A stretch of 64,000 bases of DNA. Origin: Trematomus loennbergii (Eukaryota > Chordata > Actinopteri > Perciformes > Nototheniidae). The stretch is from positions 26,359,811-26,423,810 of the forward strand of contig JAAOOA010000006.1 of the NCBI GenBank assembly GCA_012861695.1, in the 5' to 3' direction. Made by a program: the position numbers and the translations under genes. The notes beneath the pieces are model-generated. The model worked only from the letters and a program-made list of their open reading frames with translations. It had not been told where the DNA came from and made no database searches. How positions within the stretch are numbered: position 1 is the stretch's first letter; every line of letters begins with the position of its first letter. Shown piece by piece: positions 1-11,011 of this stretch.

Positions 1-1502
1 GACAAGTCACTGTGTGGTGATGACATAAACTGCACTTCTCCCTTTTTATTGGAGAAAATAACTTGCTTTATTTGTTCACCGCCCACTGAGATAAATATCT
101 GTCACTATCACATTAAACACTGTTTAATTTGAAAGTGTCACTAATCAACACTTTACATATTAACAATGAATGAATGTGTTAAGTGAATGTGGTCCAGTCC
201 CAATCAAAAGCTCACAGTGAATGTTCCCCATCCCTGCAGCATGACTTCCTGTTTGGTTTAATCTCAACCCCGTTTCCAGCTGTGACAGCTGTTTCAGAAA
301 GCCAGCAACCAAACAGCAGACAGACAAAGTTAGTGTAACAAACAGCTGACATAGATCAGGCAAAAACTAAGACGCCTGGCCATTCAAAATCAAGGTAAGA
401 TTCAAAGTCCAAAAAGGTTTATTACAGAAAAATGGCAGTCAAAACTAACAGATGAATACGAAATCGTCAAATTAAGCTGACAGGGATCAAGCAGAATTTC
501 AGATCAGGAATCGTGTTTAGATTGCTGGGGAGCTTAGTTAAAGGCACAGGCTGGCAATTAAAGTATATTGAGCAACTTATTTCCCATACATATAAAACTA
601 GGAAATTAAGGGTATGGAATGAGATTGATAACACTAAAACATGTGTCTGTATTTAAAAAGTGCTTCGAGGAAGTTAATAAATATGTCAGAACTTGACCAC
701 ACTAAATGGGAGAGAAGTTCTGATACAAGTGACTCTGAAAAGCATTTTATTTGCACCATTAATTCCCTTGTCATTTGTCTGTGATTTTAATATTTTACCT
801 ATTTGAAACAAATGATTCTGATTCTTGCGTTGGGACCATTAAGCAGTTGGGGTTAGATTAGTATAGTGTTTGATTTGTGCTTTTAGCCTATAAATGTTTC
901 TGTATAACACATGAACTCTCTTCAATTCTACATGGTGTAATTTATATTGTAAATACTTTCCATTTAGTGTCTGGGCCCTTGTTCTCAAGCTATATATTTG
1001 ATTGTCCCATTATTACATATCTCCATTATTTGTAATTATGTTAAATGTTTGTGAATAAAATGGCTTGATACAGTGATTGAGTTATTGATTGGTATATTGA
1101 CTGATTGAGGTAATGGTAATCAGGGGGATATTTGCACTGTACTGCATCACTTGCAAAAACGTTGACATTCAATGTATCCATGGTCTGCAGAAACGTACAA
1201 TGGCAAAATAAATTCCTGTCAACTGAGCTGCTAATTTGGTGATGCAGATCATGAAGTGAAAGGCGCTACAGGAAAGCAGGCGGGGGCGGCTTTCATGAAA
1301 CGACATGAAAGTAAACAGGGAAAGCAAAGAAAGAAGCTGAATGAATGAACACTGTACACTCTATTCATGCAATGATTTCATTCACAAGTTTAAACCTATT
1401 GTTTCTCCTTTATGTTCCATATTGTGCACAAAGGAGGTTGAGTCCTTATTTACATTTATTTTGTAGCTTTACTCCTAGTGACTTTCAGACTGAAATGTCT
1501 AT
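1..1502. other. Intergenic DNA without recognised genes
   Basis: No coding region is supported. AATAAA at 1054-1059 follows an AT-rich stretch and could be the end of an unseen upstream transcript or of a LINE-like element; I cannot decide which. Confidence 0.4.
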
Positions 1503-1567
1503 TAAAGGGGACCTATCATGCAAATTGCACTTTTTGATGTCTTTTATACATATATATGTGTCCCCGG

Positions 1568-2869
1568 TAGGGATGGGTATCGTTAGGATTTTATAGATAC
1601 CGATACCGATACTGCTTATCGATACCGGTATTTTTCGATACTTTTCAATAATTTGGTGCTCAAAATTATAGACATGATTACAAGATGTGAAGATTAAACA
1701 ACAGTCATTTTATTGTAATTTATTTTATTTATTATTTAATGTAACTTTTTCAATGTCATACCAAGCAGGTATGGTGTTTGACAGTGTGTCTCTGGAAGGG
1801 GGGCGGTAATTAGGGGCAGTTCATAAATCCATGTAAACATGACCATTATTCAGTTAAAACGAGATGCTGCGTGCGCACATCCTAAACTGGAAGCTCCGGT
1901 CGGCTAACCATTATAATCTGTTTATTGCGTTTATTATTTATAATTGTAATGATGGATTATCAGTAATCATTTTAAAGTTACACAGAGACATTAGATTAAC
2001 CGTTGTTAATTATCATCATGGCTACGTAAAGTGAAGTTGTTTTCTTGCTCTTTCCTGGCTGCTAGTTCAGTGAGTTTTGGTCGTACAGTGATGAGACTTA
2101 TACCAATGGAATCTGTGGAATCTCAGCTTTCATGTGATATGGCTGTGGCTCAGTGGATAGTGTGATGGACTTCGAATCAGGGGAAAGCAAGTTCGAGTCC
2201 CACTGCAGTCAGCATGTCGTTTTGTCCCTGGGCAAGACACTTCCCCCCCCCCATATGCTCCTGTGGGGATTGTCCACAGTACTGAATGTATGTAAGTCGC
2301 TTTGGATAAAAGCGTCTAACAAATGACATGTAATGTAATATGTCGTTTGTGCAGAAAACATGACGTAGAAAAGTTCGCTTTTGCCAGTTATGTGCTAAAG
2401 TAGCCGTTAGCCCCGTTAGCCCGTTTTGCTAAGTGTTGATTTAGACTCTTGGTGTTGGACTTCTGTTCCATGTAGGTAAAATGGTTAATATCGTCTGTTA
2501 GCTGAGTTTCTTCCCGTTAAGTGGGTATGCATCATTAATAGGTTGTTAAATGTTAAGAAGCCTTGAGACGCTGTTTCTAGCAAGATGTTGCGTCTGCCCC
2601 TATGGTCTGCCCCGGGAGTCTCACAATAATAAGAGCGCTGTTAGGAGAGATGACGAGTGGCATTCACAGTGGCCAATCAGAGTGGTACTTAAACCGGATA
2701 CGTCACACGGGATGAGGGATCCCAACCAACCAGAATTGTTTAAACTAAGGAAGTAGCGTAATTCATATACCGATAGCAGCACCGTTTGTCCAGCAACTTA
2801 ACGGTATACCGATACCGTCCAATCGGCTACCGGTACTGACTTAGTACCGGTTCTCGATACCCATCCCTA
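1568..2869. mobile_element. DNA transposon (non-autonomous) inserted in MITE B copy 1
   Basis: Perfect 15-bp terminal inverted repeats, TAGGGATGGGTATCG at 1568-1582 and its inverse at 2855-2869. Subterminal GATACCG repeats occur at both ends. The host sequence resumes directly on the right (ccccgg | element | ggtgtgtcag, compared with ccccggtgtgtcag in an empty copy at 38,219), giving only a possible 2-bp GG duplication. No transposase ORF, superfamily undetermined. Confidence 0.75.
2141..2340 (+). repeat. tRNA-derived SINE with L2-like tail
   Basis: The head carries an A box (TGGCTCAGTGG, 2146-2156) and B box (GTTCGAGTCC, 2191-2200). The tail reads gtaagtcgctttggataaaa and gcgtct...aatgacatgtaatgtaat, the 3' end typical of teleost SINEs mobilised by L2-type LINEs. 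It sits inside the 1568-2869 transposon. Confidence 0.8.
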
Positions 2870-3292
2870 GGTGTGTCAGGGAACTCACGCAGCGTCAAAA
2901 AATCAAACCCTCTCTCTTTTCCTCCGTACCCAAATCTCTAAAACGGGGATTCAACGGAGTTGATCCAGATTTGCGGCCGATATGACGTAATATCGGCGGC
3001 GGACCCACAGCACTATCAGAAACGTTGCTATCAGAAACAATGCCTGACTGTTTTGGACGTAATATGGTCGGTGTTTACATTAGCATCGCTAACACTCAGA
3101 GCTAACCTGAACTGGAGAGCATGTGTGTGAAGAAGCAGGAAATAAAAAGGAATCACCTTGTGGTATAACCGGCAAGAGAGAAAGCCTTTGAGCTCCATAC
3201 TGTTTCAGAAATAATCCTTGATCTAATAATCCTTACCTTTCATCACCGCAGCATTTTAGAGTATCTGCCAGGTCCCGCATGAGCCGCCTCAT

Positions 3293-3386
3293 CTTATTTA
3301 TTTATTTTTTCAGTTTAAAAAACCTTTATTTATACAGGTGAAAATCTCATTGAGACACAGGGTCTCATTCTCAAGAGAGACCTGTT
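3293..3386 (+). repeat. Short dispersed repeat fragment
   Basis: aacctttatttatacaggtg ... ctcattgagacacagggtct ... caagagagacctg resembles a widespread teleost repeat. It interrupts MITE B copy 1 and is absent from the copy at 38,155. Confidence 0.5.
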
Positions 3387-3565
3387 TATACCCAGAATCA
3401 GCACTTTTGTAACAGGAAGAGAATTAGAGGGATATGAGGCATGGCTAGAATGGGTGATCTGTTTGGTTTTTTGACCAAAACACTTCATAGACATGTTTAT
3501 TATATTTTTTTATATATCTGAGACCTATGCTATTGCCTAAAAATAGCATGATAGGTGACCTTTAA

Positions 3566-4735
3566 TATAATGTTTTCATCTTTGTTACAGAACATGGGCT
3601 TCTTTTTGAAAGTAGAGTAAATCAACAATGGAGTTGATACCTTCATAAAGTGATGTGATTTATTGGGAAACATCATATAAGTGAGGCAAGGTCTCTTCAG
3701 TTTCCTCATCCTGTGTTACATTTCAGACATTTTTAAATGTTGTATGTAAACTATTTAAAATATTTTCTTCACAGACACTGTGTACAACATTGTCGGACTA
3801 TCTTTTTGTTTGGCAATATACATGTAGATTATTCGCTGTTCAAAGATATGTTTGTACTTCTTTTTATGATTTTGTTTTACCTAATCCCTGTACTGTTGCA
3901 ATACATTCTTACATTTTGTGTAATTACTTTGTTTTAATGCAGGACATTTCATATTTTATTCATCTGTTTTCCTACACTTTGGTTTTACTACTTTCACTTA
4001 TTTTAAGTATCTAAGTCCTTTTCCAGCTCTGCCATAAGCCAGTTTAGAAACTTAACTCTGAAGTGATCACTCAGAAAACAGAGCAGATTGAAAGGCCTTC
4101 AAAAGGTGATAGCAGGAGCCTGAGACAGCTGACTTTGTGTGCAGAATAATGATTATTATTTCTAAATGACAGACATGTGCAGGATTACTGACAGACTGTC
4201 AAAAGCTCTCATTTACATTTCAGCTGAACACTTCATGTATCCTGTTATGGGGGCAGTGCAAACTTTTCATGAGGTCAAAGCATTTATGTTGACATTTCCC
4301 ATTTTTAATGGAAAACCTAAAGCATTTTCATGTGTTTAAACCATTAAATTGCATTTAAATAATTGAAACATTGTTGTGTTGTGGTGTATAAACGAATATC
4401 TATTATATAGATTATATAAAATTACATCTGCTTTCTGCTGAATAGTTTTATATTACTGTATGTTGTTTTTTATTGTATTTGATCCCATTCATTTTAAGAA
4501 AAGGGTCACCAGAAAATAGTTTAATACAAATCCAAGATGCCATGTCTAAAGCCCCAATATGGACAAAAAGTTACCATAACATTTCAGAATTTATATATGT
4601 TTTTTTTTTTAAAACAGCTGTATAATTCCAACAGTGTTTTAGGCAATCAAAACTTGATTAATCCCTCAAATGAATACGGCAAAATGGAGCTTGCAATCCT
4701 ACGAGTAAACATTGAGTAATAAAAAAACATAAGAG
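3566..4735. other. Intergenic spacer 3' of CART
   Basis: AT-rich; nothing recognised beyond short tracts. Confidence 0.5.
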
Positions 4736-4750
4736 TTGTTGATAAATGTG

Positions 4751-4756
4751 TTTATT
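4751..4756 (-). terminator. CART polyadenylation signal AATAAA
   Basis: TTTATT on the plus strand, i.e. AATAAA on the minus strand, 232 bases past the CART stop codon and the only canonical signal close by. Cleavage would fall near 4,735. Confidence 0.65.
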
Positions 4757-4987
4757 GAACATAAAACATTTACATGCAGCAGTAAATTATCAGTCATCAT
4801 TACAAAATCCATGCTTCTCCTCAGGCAAGCAGCTGCCCAAACAGCGACGCTGCATAACGGATATAAATGATGAAGTTAGACACTGAGATGATGTTCCACT
4901 CAGTTTATTGAAGCCTCCTGAGGGTGTAGAGGATGTTTTGTCCTGCACAAGTGATGCTGGGTTTGTGGAAAACAAAATGAAAGTGTT

Positions 4988-5095
4988 TCAGATGCACTTG
5001 AGCAGGTAGGAGTTGCAGTTGGCTCCTCGGCCGCAGTCACACAGCTTCCCGATGCGGGGCCCGAACTTCATGGCACACCGGTCCCCCATCCCGCA
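4988..5095 (-). CDS. cart: CART exon 3 (six-cysteine mature peptide core) and stop
   Basis: The acceptor cccctcag is followed by TGC GGG ATG; 35 codons plus TGA (4990-4988). All six cysteines (CGMGDRC, KLCDC, ANC, LKC) and the RIGKLCDC signature are intact. Met-Gly-Asp-Arg replaces the Asp-Ala-Gly-Glu-Gln of human CART. Confidence 0.92.
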   Translation of the reverse strand, partial: CGMGDRCAMKFGPRIGKLCDCGRGANCNSYLLKCI

Positions 5096-6896
5096 CTGAG
5101 GGGAAGTGGAGAGGACATTAATAAACAATAAAAACTTTGAAAAAAGGTTGTTCAATTCCAAAGAAGATGGCAACACTGGCAGGAAGTACTTCATTATTAA
5201 TATTAATTGACACCTTAAGGTCTTTCCATTATACAGTATATTAGAATTGAGTCATTGTTTCCATTCTCAGTTATTCTTCTGATTTATGACACAAGAGAAA
5301 GAGGGTGACATGTTAATCATTCCAGCATTTTTCAGAGGAATAATTAAGTCTTGTTCATTAGCTGGTTTTGTCTCATTTAGAAGGATTAAAGCTTTAAATT
5401 GCTCTCTTTCAGCTAATTGGAGTCGGGCAACAAGGCTGTAATTGCGCCAAGTAAAACACTTTTCTCCTTATCTTTTAATACTGGTTTAATTAAACAGCAG
5501 TGATGGAGTAATGCACACAATGTATAGGAATGTCTTACACTAATCTTTAAATTACAAAATATAGGGACATAAGGTGCATTCCATAAATAATGACGTTACC
5601 AGTGCGATGGTTCTCTCTTCTCAGTGGAAGGACTCTGGTCATGCATCCTGCCCAGCAGAGCCTCCAGTGCTTCGATCTGCTCAGCAAAGAATAGATTGCA
5701 AAGAAAAAAAAAAAGGTATCCAATTCAAGCTGTTTGTGAAAGTTCATATCTAAAACATTGAAATATCAACGTAACCCTGTTGGTTCGGGTCAAATCTGAT
5801 ATATTTACTACTTTCATCATCATAAATATTGTGTTTTACATTTGATTGCTTCAAGGCCTTATGATATCCTCCACAGCAGGCATTTGAACATATAACATTG
5901 ATTTTGTATATTCACTGCAGTTATTCATGGCCACCAGTAGTCTGAGACATAGTTTACAGCTTAAAAGGGTGTTGTGAAAATATGTTGATGATAAATGTCA
6001 TTAATACATTTAGAGCAGTTAAAACAGAATGGCCAAAATGTACAGGGAACACCAAATAAGGGGGGGGGGGGGGGGGGGGGGAACAAACACAACAGGAGGG
6101 TCCAGTTAGGTTTCTTTCAATTAATAATATACTTTTTTAAACTGTAGGCCAGTGTTCTGTGTCTGTAATTCTTTATTGAGGACCCAATTAAAACCATTGT
6201 GCCATTCTATATATTGTTCATCTTTTACACACATTTACCAAAGTTCCATTTGATGGATTTGTACCAGAAGTTAAAACAATGGAGTGTGGGTTTGAACAGA
6301 TTAGCTGCAGTATGATGGGTAGGTAGAGTTTAGGTGGAAAATCAGTGTTAAAATAAGGTTGAACAAATAACCTCTGACCAATACATGAGTACATTTCAAT
6401 GAAAACTTCACATGCATCCTCATTTTAAAGACCAAGTACAACCAACGTTTGAATTCCTATCATAAAACGTTTACTGTAAATCTATTGTGTATAAAACATA
6501 GGTTTAATAATGGTATATTTCTGTGAATGTTTCCTATTTTGCAGGGAAATAAATATTCTATAAAATCCAAAGAAAATAAACAGGGGATGTGCAAAGGCTT
6601 TTTGCACACACTTTTGCAAAAAAAAGCTAAATCTGATAGACACATGCTTATACACAATCTTCAACAGGTTGTTCATTCTGCAAAAGTTTAGCTTCAGGGA
6701 TCTTTATCTTTTGAACCACATTATTAACTTTTCTCCATAAACCAACACGGGTGGAGCATGTCCAGATACTGACCAGGTCTCTGTCTGTGGCCGGCTCGGG
6801 TCTGTCCGCTCCGAAGTCCTCTGCGGACACTTCCTGTGACGCCTGGCCGTGACACAGGACGGAGAGCAGGCCGAGGAACAGCATCCCGCGGAGCAT
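4988..6896 (-). CDS. cart: CART-type neuropeptide precursor (cocaine- and amphetamine-regulated transcript family), three exons
   Basis: Secreted neuropeptide precursor. CART peptides in vertebrates act in feeding, stress and reward circuits; that is family knowledge. Coding exons on the minus strand are 6896-6774, 5676-5600 and 5095-4988, about 102 residues in all, a usual length for fish CARTs. Exon 1 gives a signal peptide (MLRGMLFLGLLSVLCHGQA, cleavage probably after residue 19). Exon 2 gives the acidic IEALEALLGRMHD helix and one Lys-Arg processing site. Exon 3 gives the cystine-rich core CGMGDRC...RIGKLCDC...CNSYLLKC with all six family cysteines. Human CART has two dibasic sites; here only EKR is seen, so a single mature peptide of roughly 40 residues is expected. 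Exon 2 is 77 bases where phase 0-0 splicing needs 78, so the frame breaks before the core (see findings). The core resembles the more divergent fish CART paralogues rather than human CARTPT, so I give only the family symbol. Confidence 0.9.
5600..5676 (-). CDS. cart: CART exon 2 (propeptide helix and Lys-Arg site; 1-nt deletion)
   Basis: The acceptor ...gctgagcag precedes ATCGAAGCACTGG and the donor is gtaacg. It reads IEALEALLGRMHDQSPSTEKR. After EKR the frame is one base short of joining exon 3 in phase 0. One extra base in the AGAGAGAA run (plus strand 5609-5618) would give a short TIAL-like linker into the CGMGD core. Confidence 0.82.
6060..6081. repeat. 22-G homopolymer in CART intron 1
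   Basis: Uninterrupted G run on the plus strand (C run in the CART transcript), able to form quadruplex structures in principle. The run length is likely unreliable in sequence data. Confidence 0.9.
6774..6896 (-). CDS. cart: CART exon 1 (signal peptide and N-terminal propeptide)
   Basis: 41 codons from ATG at 6896-6894 to GAC CTG, followed by the donor gtcagt. It encodes the hydrophobic signal peptide and an acidic propeptide (QEVSAEDFGADRPEP). The ATG is the first in frame downstream of the TATA-like box, and a second Met lies at codon 5. Confidence 0.88.
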
Positions 6897-7029
6897 CCCG
6901 GAGCTATCCGTGGTGCTGCCGGAGGAGGAGCGGGGGTCCTGGCAAGAGGCAGCAGATCAGTGGTGGTGGAGCAGAGAGTCGTTGCAGGTCCACAGGAGAT
7001 CTCCCTTCAACCACCGGACATGCACCACT

Positions 7030-7037
7030 CTTATATG
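7030..7037 (-). promoter_or_regulatory. TATA-like box of the CART gene
   Basis: The minus strand reads catataag here, about 135 bases upstream of the CART ATG, which would place a start site near 7000 and a 5' UTR of about 105 bases. Position and sequence fit a TATA promoter; the start site itself is inferred. Confidence 0.5.
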
Positions 7038-7189
7038 GGCTCGCATAGCCCGCCCGAGAGGCCACTGCAGGAGGAACATGCAGGAGAGCCTGGGCTGCAG
7101 GGTGGGGAATTCCAACACACTCTGTCTTCTAAATTATATTGGCTTTCCGGATATGTGAATATATCTATTGGAAACTCGTCTTCTCTGCA

Positions 7190-7245
7190 GTGGTGGAAAG
7201 TACTCAAGTACTGTACTAAAGTAAGGTACTGACTGAGGAACTAAT
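7190..7245. repeat. Fragment of the teleost 'agtggtggaaagtact' repeat
   Basis: gcagtggtggaaagtactca ... gtactaaagtaaggtact is a common fish interspersed repeat head. A longer body of similar type (tactttatacttttactcca) appears at 14,370-14,600. Confidence 0.5.
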
Positions 7246-7437
7246 ACTTAAAGATATTGACATGGAATAATAGGTTAAGATCTCTAGCTGTAATGAACAA
7301 GTTAATCTATCAAAGATCGGAAACAGCACTTTTATATATTTAATGATGGGATAGTGTAGAAATACACTACAAAATGTAATAAATAAAGGCATTCAGTGTT
7401 AAAATATTACGATTCATATATTTGCCCAATAAATTGC

Positions 7438-7813
7438 TTAAATGTGGGGTAGGTAAGAATGGAGAAACCAGCTCGAGTGCGCTAGAATTTGAAAATACAC
7501 AACCGGAAAAATCTGCCACTTCCTTACAGAGCCCCCTCCAACACACACGAACGCGCACATGACCAATGAGGGCACGAGATAAGTTTGTGCAGATGGAAGG
7601 CAGGTAGGCCATCCAGTTATTTTAGCCGGGCTGGCTAAATGATTGGTCGTGCTTTTTACAGTACTACGGCTTCCACAGATGACATTTTTTTATGGATTTT
7701 TTGTCAAAGCTCTTAAGATATTCATTGCTATCGGGATGTTAAGAGCATTCCATGGAATATAACAAAAAGTGTATCTCGAGCTGGTTTCTCAAACTTACCT
7801 ACCCCACCTTTAA
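7438..7813. mobile_element. TTAA-flanked MITE family G
   Basis: About 40-bp imperfect TIRs: TTAAATGTGGGGTAGGTAAG ... AGAAACCAGCTCGAG on the left and the inverse on the right (ctcgagctggtttctcaaac ... cctaccccacctttaa). TTAA lies at both outer borders (7438-7441, 7810-7813). No coding capacity. Confidence 0.85.
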
Positions 7814-8125
7814 GAAAGGCAACACAAATCCATTTAGAATATTTAATATAAGATTAACTTTTTCTTTGAATGTGAAGGTATTTGCTAGTGTATAATTGAA
7901 ACAGAGTGCTATTTAATGTTTCTGTTTTGTTTTTGTTTTAAAGAGTTTAATCATTATGCATGGAATCACAGTTTAAATTGACTTAAAAATGCTATCTGAT
8001 TCAAGATGCATGATTACTAAAACGTTTATTTTGCATTGACAAGCTGAATTACTCCAAAGGCTGAACTTTCATCAGGAAAAGAAATTCCCTATTTTATGAA
8101 AGGTATAAGCTGAAGCCTCAACTGT

Positions 8126-8497
8126 GGTGGCTGACAGGGGCCAACGTGCTACAACGGCCCATTAGGAGAAACTTTACAAAGCAATGCAGAAATAAAAACA
8201 TGAATATGCCGAAACACATGCAAATGAATAAAAATCTTCACCAATTCGACAAAACAATTCACAGGTTAAGTGTGTGTCGCAGACACAAAACAATGCAAAT
8301 AAAAATAAAAGCTCAAACACACTTGGAAACAGGGACTCTTAAAAGTGATGCACACAGCTGGGACCGGACGCTTGTTGACGTTCGGGGATAAACTTGCCAA
8401 TAATCCCTGTCACTGGAAATGTACCTAAAAAACTATAGTTTATGCAGCGCTTCCAATGATTTGGGCCGTTGTAGCTTATTTGCCCCTGTCAGCCACC
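8126..8497. mobile_element. MITE family E, copy 1
   Basis: TIRs: GGTGGCTGACAGGGG then CTACAACGGCCC on the left; GGGCCGTTGTAG then CCCCTGTCAGCCACC on the right. No ORF. A diverged copy is at 23,755-24,143. Confidence 0.85.
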
Positions 8498-10077
8498 GTA
8501 CTCATGACTCCAGACTCACTTTACATTTTGTTAAATTAATAAATTAAGCATCATCTCAGAAAACCTAAAAATTAGAAACCTTTTCCGTAAATAGTAAACT
8601 TTGTACTGCAGTTGCATTTACATTCTTTATTTAAAAACAGATTTTATTTCGTTTTTTTGTTTTTATAAATACATTGCAATTCGGATCACCAGATGTAAAC
8701 AGACACAGAGAGTAAAGCAAAGCATTTGCTTTTATTTGTTTTGGGGCAGGTCACTCTCCCACCATGTTTTTCGGAGAAGAGATGGGGGGGGGGGTGGAGG
8801 ATGGCTTTCATGTATTTTTAATCCCTCTCGTAGGTTCAATGCCAAATTGAAGCTGATGGAAAATTATTCAGTGTTTTTACTTTCGTTAAAAACAATTTTC
8901 TGGACAATCAAAAGGCAAAATAAGCACTTTAAGTTGTCCTATAGGATATCTTTAAAATAAAAAGCACAACTCTGCAGATAACAGTGTGGGAATTACATTT
9001 ACATGTTTAACACTATGTGACCTTTCCTGAAATGTCAGGAACATAACATTGTGACAGATGGTATTTCTTTATTAAACACCGCAACTCAAATACAAGTCTT
9101 TATATTGAGGACTTTTCAAATGTGTGGTTGTTCAAGTATATACTCCTAAGTACTGTCCTAAATATGGATTACTGACATTTCTCTTTATTTTCTGCCATGT
9201 CAGCTGTTTAGAATCCTAGATGTCTGAGATGCTGTTTTCACTTGCAAGTGTTTTTCTATTTTCTTAATTAAATTCAGTCCGATACCTGTTGGGTATCTTT
9301 TAACCATCTCTGTATCTTTTAATGAAGTGCCTAATGTGTAGGTACAGGAACGGATCATTTGGGACTAATGCAGGCCTCAGGACAAGTTGTTAATCAGACC
9401 GTTTATTGCCCTATATCTCTTCCTGTGTCCTCGGATCATTGGATGCATCATTCCTTGTTGTTCCAAGATGGAGATCTTACACAAAGGTGATAAAGCCTTT
9501 GCAGAGATTCAAAGACTGTGGGGACATGCTTGTGGAGATCAGGGGGGCAAACTATGTGTCTTTTACATTTTATTTTTTTCCGGAAGAGGATTAGGGCCTC
9601 ATGTGGAAATGATTTGGAGATCTGACCAAAATAGTTTTTTTTCTGAGAATTCTGAGATTAAAGTGAGAACCAAACATTTTTTCCAAAGGTGGCTATATAT
9701 TCCTCTTCCTTAGTTTTGAACGTTGAGTTATCAATACATTTTTTGTTTACATATTTCTAAAATTTCAATCAGATCAAATCAGTCAGGTTTGTTTTGTGAC
9801 TGCTATGAAAACCAGATTAAATGTTATTTATTAGGATGACTTGAGGTTGCAGCAGTAGGTTTTAAAATGTTGACGTAAATGTAGTCTTTTCTCAAGGTCC
9901 AGTTTCTATCTGAGTCTCTGGAACTATAGTGAGACCTATAGAAATACTGAACATATGTCTGATAAGATAGAGACAAATAACAATTGAACAGAACTGTGAT
10001 AAGATCATCAGTTTCTCTTCAGTTCATGAAGATGTGATGAAAAGTAATATTACCCAGGATGGCAGCTGAAAACATCA
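8498..10077. other. Intergenic DNA, nothing recognised
   Basis: AT-rich, with an 11-G run near 8,786. Small open frames show no family resemblance. Confidence 0.5.
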
Positions 10078-11011
10078 AAGCCCTATTATGCTTTTTGGGG
10101 TTTTCCCCCCTGTAGTGTGTTATATAGGTTTGTGTGTATGTAAATGGTCTGCAAAGGCTCAAATCCCAAAGTGTCCTCCAGAGGGAGTTTCTCTCCCACA
10201 CATCCCCCCCCCCCCTGCCTGAAACGGCTCAAATCCCAAAGTGTCCTCCAGAGGAGTTTCTCTCCCACACATCCCCCCCCCCATGCCTGAAACGCCTCCA
10301 TTGGACTCCTTTGTTTACTTCAATAACATTGTGATATCACCATGTAAAACTAACGCATCTATTGGCTGGCACTCCAACACATTGTACGTGACATCCTCTA
10401 TAGTAGTATATGGGCCATTCTACCGAATTGGACCAAAGTCAGGTTGGAACACTTTGTCCATATATATTTTGTACCATATCTAAATGACACTTATCTAGTA
10501 AAAGAACCGTACATTTTATATTGTATTTTCAAACTGTATTGGAATGTTCTTCATCTACCAAAAATAGTCACTACCGAAACATAGTACATACACTGTAGTA
10601 AAAAAGTATTATATTAACCTGTTAAGATTGTTTTTCCCTTCTCTAAATAGTATTTTAACAAATATTTCTCAAGGGTTTTCACAATTAAATCAATGCAATT
10701 ACATTTTTAACCCATTTTCAAAGTTCAATTTATACAATTCATAAAAATCATAATGCAAACTTCTTTGTAAAATGCATAATACTCATATTGATTCCAGAGT
10801 TGATGATTGTTGAAATAGAACATACATTAAACCAATTAGTATCATATAATCTTAGTTGATAAGTCAATATACTTAATCTTTTACAAAACATCCAGTGTTT
10901 CGGTAGTGACCACAGTATTTTGTTCTCAAGGTTGTATCATATTCCCTCAACCTTATTGCTTAATCTTAACTCATAACATGCCTTATGTTGAAGTGTGAGT
11001 GTTTGAAGCTA

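Larger units (their letters stand above)
1503..3565. repeat. TTAA-flanked MITE family B, copy 1, interrupted by later insertions
   Basis: Starts TTAAAGGGGACCTATCATGC and ends with the inverse (GCATGATAGGTGACCTTTAA). Flanking and internal sequence (ccctctctctttt...cccaaatctctaaaa, gaggcatggctagaatg...gatctgtttggt) matches the copies at 38,155 and 12,433. It is split by the TIR element at 1568-2869 and a short repeat fragment near 3293-3386. Confidence 0.75.
5096..6773 (-). other. CART introns 1 and 2
   Basis: Intron 2 (5599-5096) and intron 1 (6773-5677) both begin GT and end AG. Intron 1 holds an uninterrupted run of 22 G (plus strand, 6060-6081). No other element was recognised. Confidence 0.75.

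Noticed and set aside
840..1080. 3' end of a protein-coding gene upstream of the window
   Set aside because: AATAAA at 1054 is the only hint; no coding sequence precedes it in the window.
2141..2213. tRNA gene
   Set aside because: A and B boxes are present but no full cloverleaf is evident, and the sequence runs into a SINE body with an L2-like tail; it is the tRNA-derived head of a SINE.
8601..8960. 119-residue plus-strand open frame in the intergenic region
   Set aside because: It crosses AT-rich sequence and a G run; composition (Phe, Lys, Ile-rich) looks like translated non-coding DNA.
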